Shown here one piece after another: positions 16,781 through 24,300 of a DNA stretch of 64,000 bases. The position numbers and the translations under genes were made by a program. This DNA is from Clostridia bacterium (lineage in GTDB: Bacteria > Bacillota > Clostridia > Oscillospirales > Acutalibacteraceae): positions 120,370 through 184,369 of the forward strand of contig JAFYOI010000058.1 in NCBI GenBank assembly GCA_017560255.1, in the 5' to 3' direction. The notes under the pieces were generated by a model. It was given only the letters and a program-made list of their open reading frames with translations, was not told the DNA's origin and did no database searches. Positions within the stretch are counted from its first letter, which is position 1, and each line of letters begins with the position of its first letter.

Positions 16781-16848
16781 TGCCGCTTATTGCAGGCCTT
16801 ATTAAGTGCGCCCCGCGCCGCCTGTGCATAGCGAGTTCAAATAAAGGA
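16781..16848 (+). promoter_or_regulatory. putative ribosomal protein L21 leader RNA
   Basis: The segment between the promoter and the rplU Shine-Dalgarno sequence is GC-rich and can fold, with TGCAGGC near 16791 facing GCCTGTGCA and a short GTGCG/CGC inner stem. Position and compactness match the autoregulatory L21 leader known before rplU in Firmicutes. I could not align it to the family consensus. Confidence 0.45.
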
Positions 16849-16859
16849 TGGTTATACAA

Positions 16860-17171
16860 ATGTACGCAATTATCGAAACAGGCGGAAAGCAGTACAAGAT
16901 TCAGCAGGGAGACGTTCTCTTTGTTGAGAAGCTCAACGTCGAAGAAGACGCAGTAGTAACCTTTGACAAGGTTATTGCAATCGGTAACGAGGACGGCATC
17001 ACAGTTGGCGCTCCCTACGTTGCTGGTGCAACAGTTACAGCAAAGGCTGTTAAGAACGGCAAGGCTAAGAAAATCACAGTATTTACTTACAAGCCCAAGA
17101 AGAACGAAAAGCGCAAGATGGGCCACAGACAGCCGTACACCAAGGTAATGATCGAAGCAATCAACGCTTAA
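16860..17171 (+). CDS. rplU: 50S ribosomal protein bL21
   Basis: This 103-residue protein of the large ribosomal subunit binds 23S r[17 protein letters not shown] at the start and GHRQPYTKV near the end are typical of bL21. The ATG at 16860 is preferred over an in-frame GTG 12 nt upstream, because AAAGGATGG lies 7-8 nt before it and family members start at this point. Its stop overlaps the first base of prp (TAATG). It is the first gene of the rplU-prp-rpmA operon. Confidence 0.97.
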   Translation: MYAIIETGGKQYKIQQGDVLFVEKLNVEEDAVVTFDKVIAIGNEDGITVGAPYVAGATVTAKAVKNGKAKKITVFTYKPKKNEKRKMGHRQPYTKVMIEAINA

Positions 17172-17497
17172 TGACCAGGGTTACTTTCAGATTAAGAGAA
17201 GGTAGGATTTCAGGATTTTGCCTTGAGGGGCATTCCAATTATGCAGAAAGCGGTAATGACATCGTTTGCGCCGCCCTCTCCTCTGCCGCTTACCTTGTAA
17301 TCAACACAATCACCGACGTAATGAGTATTCCTTCCAGCGCAAGTGCCGAGGATGGCCGCATCGGGATAACGATTGAAAAAGGTTACGAAGAAAAATGCAG
17401 AGAAATAATGAGAGGTTTTGAAATTCATATCAACGCTCTTAAAAAACAGTATCCAAAACACATAAAAGTAATTTACGGAGGTTTTAAAAATGCTTAA
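17171..17497 (+). CDS. prp: ribosomal-processing cysteine protease Prp
   Basis: Prp (108 residues) removes the N-terminal extension of ribosomal protein L27 in Firmicutes. The catalytic pair is visible as His21 and Cys33 in the conserved block [20 protein letters not shown]. The gene lies between rplU and rpmA and overlaps rpmA by 8 nt, so enzyme and substrate are translated from one message. The extension on the downstream L27 confirms that processing is needed. Confidence 0.95.
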   Translation: MTRVTFRLREGRISGFCLEGHSNYAESGNDIVCAALSSAAYLVINTITDVMSIPSSASAEDGRIGITIEKGYEEKCREIMRGFEIHINALKKQYPKHIKVIYGGFKNA

Positions 17498-17774
17498 GAT
17501 AAACATTCAACTTTTGGCTCATAAAAAGGGTGTAGGTAGCACCAAGAACGGCCGTGATTCCGAGTCTAAAAGACTTGGCGTTAAGCGCGCTGACGGTCAG
17601 TTCGTTCTCGCAGGCAACATTCTTGTTCGCCAGAGAGGAACACACATTCATCCCGGCAACAATGTAGGCATCGGTTCTGACGATACTTTGTTTGCATTGA
17701 TCGACGGCAGAGTAAAATTTGAGCGTATGGGTAAAGACCGCAAAAAGGTAAGCGTATACGCTAACGAGCAGTAA
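17490..17774 (+). CDS. rpmA: 50S ribosomal protein bL27 with Prp-cleaved N-terminal extension
   Basis: bL27 (94 residues) reaches the peptidyl-transferase centre with its N-terminus. Here the mature start [14 protein letters not shown] is preceded by MLKINIQLL, the extension found in species with Prp. Cleavage is expected just before AHKKG. The P2-P1 residues are LL rather than the FF of the staphylococcal site. [12 protein letters not shown] is the usual core. A strong terminator follows 15 nt after the stop. Confidence 0.97.
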   Translation: MLKINIQLLAHKKGVGSTKNGRDSESKRLGVKRADGQFVLAGNILVRQRGTHIHPGNNVGIGSDDTLFALIDGRVKFERMGKDRKKVSVYANEQ

Positions 17775-17789
17775 TAACGGCTACACCGA

Positions 17790-17820
17790 ATCCCGAGCGG
17801 TTACTGCTCGGGATTTTTTG
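17790..17820 (+). terminator. Rho-independent terminator after rpmA
   Basis: A 9-bp GC-rich stem (ATCCCGAGC with GCTCGGGAT), a 7-nt loop and TTTTTT end the ribosomal protein operon. obg begins 20 nt later with no clear promoter, so some read-through probably supplies it. Confidence 0.93.
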
Positions 17821-17840
17821 TTATTTAGGAGAATGTAACT

Positions 17841-19112
17841 ATGTTTGTAGATATAGCGAAAATCAAAATCAAAGCGGGTGACGGCGGAAACGGTGCAGTT
17901 TCTTTTCATAGAGAAAAATTTGTTGCCGCAGGCGGTCCCGATGGCGGTGACGGTGGTAAAGGCGGCGACATCGTATTCGTTGCAAGCGACCATCTCTCAA
18001 CACTCGCCGACTTCCGCTACAAAAGGAAATATTATGCCGAAAACGGACAGAACGGCAGAGCAAAGCGTTGCTTTGGTAAAAATGGTAAAGACCTTGAAAT
18101 CGTTGTACCGAGAGGCACCGTCATTAAAGAGACGGAAACGGGACGAGTTATTGCCGATATTTCTTCCGATGAACCCGTGGTTGTCGCTAAAGGCGGCAGA
18201 GGCGGTTGGGGCAACTCCCATTTTGCAACACCGACAAGACAATGTCCCCGTTTTGCAAAAAGCGGTACTCCAGGAGTTGAACTTGAAGTAACACTTGAAC
18301 TCAAACTCCTTGCAGACGTTGGCTTAGTAGGTTTCCCAAATGTTGGAAAATCAACTCTCATTTCTGTTGTAAGTGAAGCAAAACCTGCAATTGCAAACTA
18401 CCACTTCACAACCATCACTCCCGTTTTGGGTGTGGTCAGAGTAGCAGAAGGTGCTTCCTTCGTTATGGCAGACATTCCCGGCCTTATAAACGGAGCAAGT
18501 GAAGGACTGGGACTTGGACATCAGTTCCTGCGTCACGTTGATCGTTGCCGTTTACTTGTTCACGTAGTTGACGTATCAGGCAGTGAGGGTAGAGATCCGA
18601 TTGAGGACTTTGATCAGATAAACGCTGAACTTGTGGCATTTAACGAGGACCTTGCATCACGTCCGATGGTCGTTGCAGGTAATAAGTGTGATATGGTAAG
18701 CGAAGAAGATCTTGAAAAATTCAAAAACTACGTTGAGGGAAAAGGATATACTTTCTTCCCGATTATTGCACCGATTTTAGAGGGCACAAACGACCTTGTA
18801 AATCATCTTGCCGCAAAACTTGCGGAACTTCCCCCTATCAAAAAATACGAAGTTGAGGCTATCAATCTTGATGAATACGTCCAGAAAGATAAGAACAGTT
18901 TCACAATCCGAGTAATCGACGACGTATATATCGTTGAGGGTGCTTGGCTTGTCAAGATTTTGTCAGGTGTTGACCTTGATGACTATGAATCGCTTCAATA
19001 TTTCCAGAGGGTGCTTATTTCAAGCGGTATCATTGATGCTCTCAAGGAAAAAGGAATTAATGAGGGCGACACTGTAAGCATTTACGACATTGAGTTTGAC
19101 TTTGTAAATTAA
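17841..19112 (+). CDS. obg: GTPase Obg/CgtA
   Basis: Obg (423 residues) is a ribosome-associated GTPase needed for 50S maturation and the stress response. The glycine-rich Obg domain covers about 1-158 (AAGGPDGGDGGKGGD). The G domain has G1 GFPNVGKST at 164-172, G3 DIPGLI and G4 NKCD. A C-terminal OCT domain covers about 350-423, as in Firmicutes. TAGGAG stands 9 nt before the ATG. It continues into mrnC after 10 nt. Confidence 0.97.
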   Translation: MFVDIAKIKIKAGDGGNGAVSFHREKFVAAGGPDGGDGGKGGDIVFVASDHLSTLADFRYKRKYYAENGQNGRAKRCFGKNGKDLEIVVPRGTVIKETETGRVIADISSDEPVVVAKGGRGGWGNSHFATPTRQCPRFAKSGTPGVELEVTLELKLLADVGLVGFPNVGKSTLISVVSEAKPAIANYHFTTITPVLGVVRVAEGASFVMADIPGLINGASEGLGLGHQFLRHVDRCRLLVHVVDVSGSEGRDPIEDFDQINAELVAFNEDLASRPMVVAGNKCDMVSEEDLEKFKNYVEGKGYTFFPIIAPILEGTNDLVNHLAAKLAELPPIKKYEVEAINLDEYVQKDKNSFTIRVIDDVYIVEGAWLVKILSGVDLDDYESLQYFQRVLISSGIIDALKEKGINEGDTVSIYDIEFDFVN

Positions 19113-19122
19113 AGGTGATTCT

Positions 19123-19518
19123 ATGTTAGAACAGATGCAAAATCATAACTGCAACCCAAAACTACTAAGCCCCCTCACCCTCGCTTTTATCGGTGACGGA
19201 GTTTACGGAATGCTCGTAAGGGAAAGACTTGTGCTTATCAATCGTCCCGTAGGCGCTCTCCACAAGAAGTCCGTTGAACTCGTAAACGCTCACGCTCAGT
19301 CGTTGGCAATACAAAAAATAATGGACATGCTTACGGAGGACGAGATCGCAATATATAAGCGCGGAAGGAATGCAAACAGCGTACGCCACCCCAAAAATTC
19401 CGATCTGACGGAATATCGTATGGCGACGGGGCTTGAGGCGCTTTTCGGTTATCTGTATTTATCAAATAATCAAACTCGGCTCTACGAACTTTTTAATATG
19501 ATATTTACCGAAGAATAA
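19123..19518 (+). CDS. mrnC: mini-ribonuclease III (MrnC)
   Basis: This 131-residue protein is an RNase III catalytic domain without the dsRNA-binding domain. In Bacillus the enzyme trims 23S rRNA precursors. The signature FIGDGVYGMLVRERL (Asp25 as metal ligand) is clear, and KRGRNANSVRHPK is family-typical. It follows obg by 10 nt and is probably cotranscribed. In many Firmicutes it lies beside cysS instead. Confidence 0.92.
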   Translation: MLEQMQNHNCNPKLLSPLTLAFIGDGVYGMLVRERLVLINRPVGALHKKSVELVNAHAQSLAIQKIMDMLTEDEIAIYKRGRNANSVRHPKNSDLTEYRMATGLEALFGYLYLSNNQTRLYELFNMIFTEE

Positions 19519-19572
19519 CAAATAATAATTTGTATACTTAATCATTACTTGAAAGAAAAGAGTTTTTGTGCT

Positions 19573-20439
19573 ATGATTTTGAAGAACAAGAAACTACTCT
19601 TTGAGTATTTTGTAAATCTGCTATTTTGGACGGCGGGTAGTATTATTTTTGCCATCGCCATCAATACTTTTACCGCGCCCAATCAAATTGCGGCGGGTGG
19701 TGTTTCAGGTATCGCCACACTTCTCAACCACAAACTCGGCATACCAATCGGTATAGCGATGATTGCGATCAACGTTCCCCTATTTGCGCTGAGTTGGAAA
19801 TTCTTTGGAATTAAATTCGTTATAAAAACAGGAATTGTGCTTGCAATTATGTCGGTTGCCATTGATGTTATACCACCGCTTTTTGCTTACCAAGACGACC
19901 GCTTACTTTCCGCTATGTTCGGTGGTTTCCTTATGGGATTCGGTCTTGCGCTTATCTTCCTGCGCGGTGCGACCTCGGGCGGCACGGATATTGCCGCAAG
20001 GCTTTTGCAACTGAAATTTTCACATCTGCCCGTAGGTAGAGTTATACTACTTGTTGACATCGTTGTTGTTATAGCATCTGTATTTGTTTACGGCAGTATC
20101 GAAAGCGGTTTGTATTCAACGCTGGTTATATTCTTAAGTTCAATTACACTCGACAAAGTTCTATATGGTTCAGGTAGTGCAAAAGTAATTCTTATCATTA
20201 CCGATATGCCAAGTGAAATTTGCAGTGCAATTTCGGACAAACTTAACAGAGGCGCAACTATCATACCTTCTCAGGGCGCATACACGGGCGACGATAAAAC
20301 AATCGTTCTGTGTGCAGCAAGTAAGAGCGAAACCGCTAAAATGAACAAATTGATAAAGTCCATTGATAAAAACGCTTTCACAATCGTTATGGAAGCGGGC
20401 GAAATTATCGGCAAGGGCTTCAGAAAAATAAATCACTAA
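19573..20439 (+). CDS. YitT family membrane protein (DUF161/DUF2179)
   Basis: This 288-residue protein has five or six membrane segments over about the first 190 residues (NTFTAPNQIAAGGVSGIATL is characteristic) and a soluble C-terminal DUF2179 domain (GATIIPSQGAYTGDDK). YitT proteins are common in Firmicutes and their substrate is unknown. The ATG at 19573 is the first good start; a TTG at 19549 lacks a Shine-Dalgarno sequence. The region before the ATG has no strong ribosome-binding site either, and a promoter-like pair overlaps it. Confidence 0.85.
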   Translation: MILKNKKLLFEYFVNLLFWTAGSIIFAIAINTFTAPNQIAAGGVSGIATLLNHKLGIPIGIAMIAINVPLFALSWKFFGIKFVIKTGIVLAIMSVAIDVIPPLFAYQDDRLLSAMFGGFLMGFGLALIFLRGATSGGTDIAARLLQLKFSHLPVGRVILLVDIVVVIASVFVYGSIESGLYSTLVIFLSSITLDKVLYGSGSAKVILIITDMPSEICSAISDKLNRGATIIPSQGAYTGDDKTIVLCAASKSETAKMNKLIKSIDKNAFTIVMEAGEIIGKGFRKINH

Positions 20440-20460
20440 CTCATCAAGGAGAGATAATTT

Positions 20461-21198
20461 ATGTCAGGACATTCTAAATGGAGTACCATCAAAAGAAAAA
20501 AGGAAAAGACCGACGGCGCAAGAGCAAAAGTCTTCACAAAAATTGGTCGTGAACTTGCTGTTGTTGTAAAATTGGGCGGTCCGGACCCGAACTCAAACGC
20601 AAAACTCCGCGACTGTATTGCAAAAGCAAAGGCTAACAACGTGCCTAATGACAACATCGAAAGAATCATCAAAAAGGCTTCCGGCGAACAGGGCGGCGCA
20701 AACTACGAGGAAATCGTATATGAGGGCTACGGTCCGTCAGGTATTGCTGTTATTGTTGAAACACTCACAGATAACCGCAACCGTACTGCCGGTGAGATGC
20801 GTCACTACTTTGACAAGTACGGCGGAAATATGGGTCAGTCAGGCTGCGTTTCCTTTATGTTTGAGAGATTTGGCGTAATCATTATTGAAAAGGGCAACCT
20901 TGATGAAGAAACAGTTATGATGGATGCACTTGAAGCAGGTGCAACAGATTTCATCACAGATGATGAGGACGCATTTGAAATCCGTTGTAATCCCAACGAT
21001 ATTGGTGCAGTAAGAGAAGCGCTTGAAGTTAAGAACTACAAGTTTGACGTTGCTGAAATCCAGTACATCCCCAGTACATATACCGCTTTGACAAGCGAGG
21101 ATGATATCAAGAATATGAACAAGATGCTTGATATGTTTGAGGACAACGATGACGTTCAAAACGTATGGCACAACTGGGAAAACGCTGACGAAGAATAA
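20461..21198 (+). CDS. yebC: YebC/PmpR family protein
   Basis: This 245-residue cytoplasmic protein belongs to the YebC/PmpR family, annotated as transcriptional regulators and more recently linked to translation through stalling sequences. The start SGHSKWSTIKRKKEKTDGAR and the acidic middle and C-terminal domains are complete. The ATG follows AAGGAGAG by about 7 nt. It is the last gene of its strand run and ends in a strong terminator. Confidence 0.95.
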   Translation: MSGHSKWSTIKRKKEKTDGARAKVFTKIGRELAVVVKLGGPDPNSNAKLRDCIAKAKANNVPNDNIERIIKKASGEQGGANYEEIVYEGYGPSGIAVIVETLTDNRNRTAGEMRHYFDKYGGNMGQSGCVSFMFERFGVIIIEKGNLDEETVMMDALEAGATDFITDDEDAFEIRCNPNDIGAVREALEVKNYKFDVAEIQYIPSTYTALTSEDDIKNMNKMLDMFEDNDDVQNVWHNWENADEE

Positions 21199-21205
21199 AA
21201 ATTCA

Positions 21206-21240
21206 AAACCCGACTTCACAATGAAGTCGGGTTTCTTTTT
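21206..21240 (+). terminator. Rho-independent terminator after yebC
   Basis: A 13-bp stem (AAACCCGACTTCA with its complement), a 3-nt loop and CTTTTTG follow the yebC stop by about 8 nt. Confidence 0.93.
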
Positions 21241-21258
21241 GTTTAAAAGCAAACAACA

Positions 21259-21294
21259 ATAACAAAGTGCCCCAAGCCTTGCGACTTGGGGCAC
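21259..21294 (-). terminator. Rho-independent terminator after the giant repeat protein gene
   Basis: On the minus strand GTGCCCCAAG pairs with CTTGGGGCAC across an 8-nt loop and runs into TTTGTTATTGTT. It lies about 37 nt after the stop of the 1502-residue protein and faces the yebC terminator. Confidence 0.85.
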
Positions 21295-21330
21295 CCGTTA
21301 TTTATTCACAAATCTTATATTAAGTTAAGA

Positions 21331-24300
21331 TTAGTAAACGATGATGCTGTCAACAGCGATTGCGAAGTCAGCCTCTGCATCAACATTAGCTGAGTCACCA
21401 GCAACAGGCATGTAGTTGATGAAGTACTTGAAGCCGTTAGCCTGGAATACGAGGTTACGGTAAGAAGCTGTCTTAGCGATGTAACCCGGGAAGCCACAGA
21501 TTTCAACTGCCTCGAAGCTATCAACTGTTTCCTGAAGAACACCTGCGAAGTCGTCAGCTGTCTTGTTAGCGAATACTTCGTCAGAGTCTGCAGTGTAAAC
21601 TGCGATTGTTGCAGCGTCGATCGGAACTACGCCAGCAGCACCTACGAGTGTAAGGCCGTACTGACCGTAGTAAACCCATGAACCAACGTTCATAGCAACC
21701 TTACCGTCGTTTGTGATGTACCAGCCATCAGCTGTTACTGTGTTCCAGAGTTCAGCAGCGGGAGCAACGTAAGAAGTAGCAACGCCAGCCTCAACTACCT
21801 CACCACAATCATCACAAACAACATCGCCTGTGCCCTTTGTGTTGTAAGTACCAGCAACTGTCTCAACTACTGTTGTGTTAGCGTGCTCACAAGCGGCGGG
21901 CTCGTTAACGATAACGTTAGCCATCATGATCTGGAAGAGTTCTTCACAAGCATCCTGCTCGCCTTCGATACCGATGATGTTGATGAAGTACTTAGCACCG
22001 TTAGCCTGGAATACGAGGTTACGGTAAGAAGCAGTGTAAGCAACATAGCCCGGGTACTGGCCAGCGATTGTTACAGCGTAGAACTCATTGATTGTTTCCT
22101 GAAGAACGGACTCGAAATCAGCCTTTGTCTTAGCAGCGAATACATCGTCTGCGTCAGCAGCGTAAACTGCGATTGTTGCAGCAGATGTCGGGATAGAACC
22201 GCTCTTAACGAGTGTGAGACCGTAAGAACCGTAGTACATCCAGTCTGCTACGTAGAGCTGAACGAGGCCATCGTTTGTTGTGTACCATGTGTCAGCAACT
22301 GTGTTAGCCTCAGCGGATGTGGGAGCTGTGAGAGCTGCCATAGCCTCTGTGTATGTGTCACCACAGTTTGTGCATGTGAATGTCTTTTCACCAGCTACGT
22401 CGATAGCGGGCATTGTTGTGATTTCCCATGTGTAAGCTTCGTGTGCACAGGGCTCGATAACGATTACGTTAGCAGCCATGATAGCAAAGAAAGCGTCACA
22501 CATAGCTTCCTCACCAGGAGCAGCGATAACGTTGATGAAGTACTTAGCGCCGTTAGCCTGGAATACGAGGTTGCGGTATGTTGCTGTGTAAGCGATAAAG
22601 CCAGGATACTGGCCAGCAACTGTTACTGCTGTGAAGCTTGTAACTGTCTCGCCGAGAACTGCCTCGAAATCAGCAGCTGTCTTGTTAGCAAATACATCGT
22701 CTGCGTCAGCAGCGTAAACTGCGATTGTTGCAGCAGATGTCGGGTATGTGACAAAGCTCTTTACGAGTGTAAGACCGTATGCTCCGTAGTAGCCCCAATC
22801 ATCAACGTAGAGCTGAACGAGACCGTCAGTTGTTGTGTACCAGTTGTTCTCAACCTGGTTAGCGTTGGGAGCAGCAGGTGTTGTGAGAGCGTAGATGCCC
22901 TCTGTGTAGAAGTTTCCACAATCATTACATGTGTAAGTCTTGATACCCTCTTCATCAGTTGTGGGGATCTTTGTGATCTCATATGTGTATGTGTGAATAC
23001 CTGTTGCGGGGATAACCTCTGTTGAAACTACCTCACCGCAAGCACATGTAACTGTGATAGAACCCTCAGCTACACATGTAGCGTCAACTGTTGTAGTTGT
23101 TGTATCAACGTGACCTGTTGCGGGGATAACCTCTGTGGAGATAACCTCACCGCAATCGTCACATGTTGTTGTTTCTGTACCTTCTACTGTACATGTGGGA
23201 TCAACTGTTGTTACAGTTGTGTTAGCATGTGTGCAAGGTGTGTAAACTACTACGTTAGCAGCCATGATAGCGAATTCTGTTTCGATATCTGTGCCGTCTG
23301 CACCGTTGATGTAGTTGATGAAGTATTTGAAGCCGTTAGCCTGGAATACGAGGTTGCAATATGTTGCAGTGTGAGCGATGAAGCCCGGATACTGACCAGC
23401 AACTGTTACTGCCTCAAAGCTTGTGATTGTTTCGCCGAGAACTGCCTCAAAGTCAGCAGCTGTCTTAGCAGCGAATACATCGTCTGCGTCAGCAGCGTAA
23501 ACTGCGATTGTTGCAGCACTTGTCGGGTAAGCAAGCGGGTTCTTAACGAGTGTAAGACCGTATGCACCGTAGTAAGACCAATCAGCAACGTAGAGCTGAA
23601 CGAGACCGTCAGCAGTTGTGTACCAACCATTTTCTACTGCGTTAACAGCAGCGTCAGCGTTGGGAGTTGTGAGAGCTGCGAGAACCTCAACCTTTACGTC
23701 GTCGCAGTTAGCACATGTGCATGTCTTCTCACCGTCAACACCGATTGTGGGCATTGTTGTGATTGTCCAAGCACCGTAAGCGTGACCTGTTGCAGTGTAA
23801 ACCTCAGAAGAGATTACTTCGCCGCAAGCACATGTTACAATCTTGTAACCGTCAGTTGTACATGTAGCAGGAGCTTCGTCTGTTGTTGTGTTAACGTGAC
23901 CTGTTGCAGTGTAAACCTCAGAAGAGATTTCTTCGCCACAATCGTCACATGTTACTGTCTTGTAACCATCAGTTGTACATGTAGCAGCAACTTCGTCTGT
24001 TGTTGTGTTAGCATGTGTACAAACTGCCGGCTCATAAACGATGATAGAATTTACAACTGCCTTGAATGCGTTTTCTGTGGAAACGCCGTCATCAGCGTTG
24101 ATGTAGTTGATGAAGTACTTGTAACCGTTAGCCTGGAATACGAGGTTACGGTATGTTGCTGTGATAGCGATGTAGCCAGGATACTGACCAGCAACTGTTA
24201 CAGCCTCAAAGCTTGTTACAGCCTCACCGAGAACTGCTGCGAAGTCGTCAGCTGTTTTAGCAGCGAATACATCGTCAGCGTCTGCAGCGTAAACTGCGAA

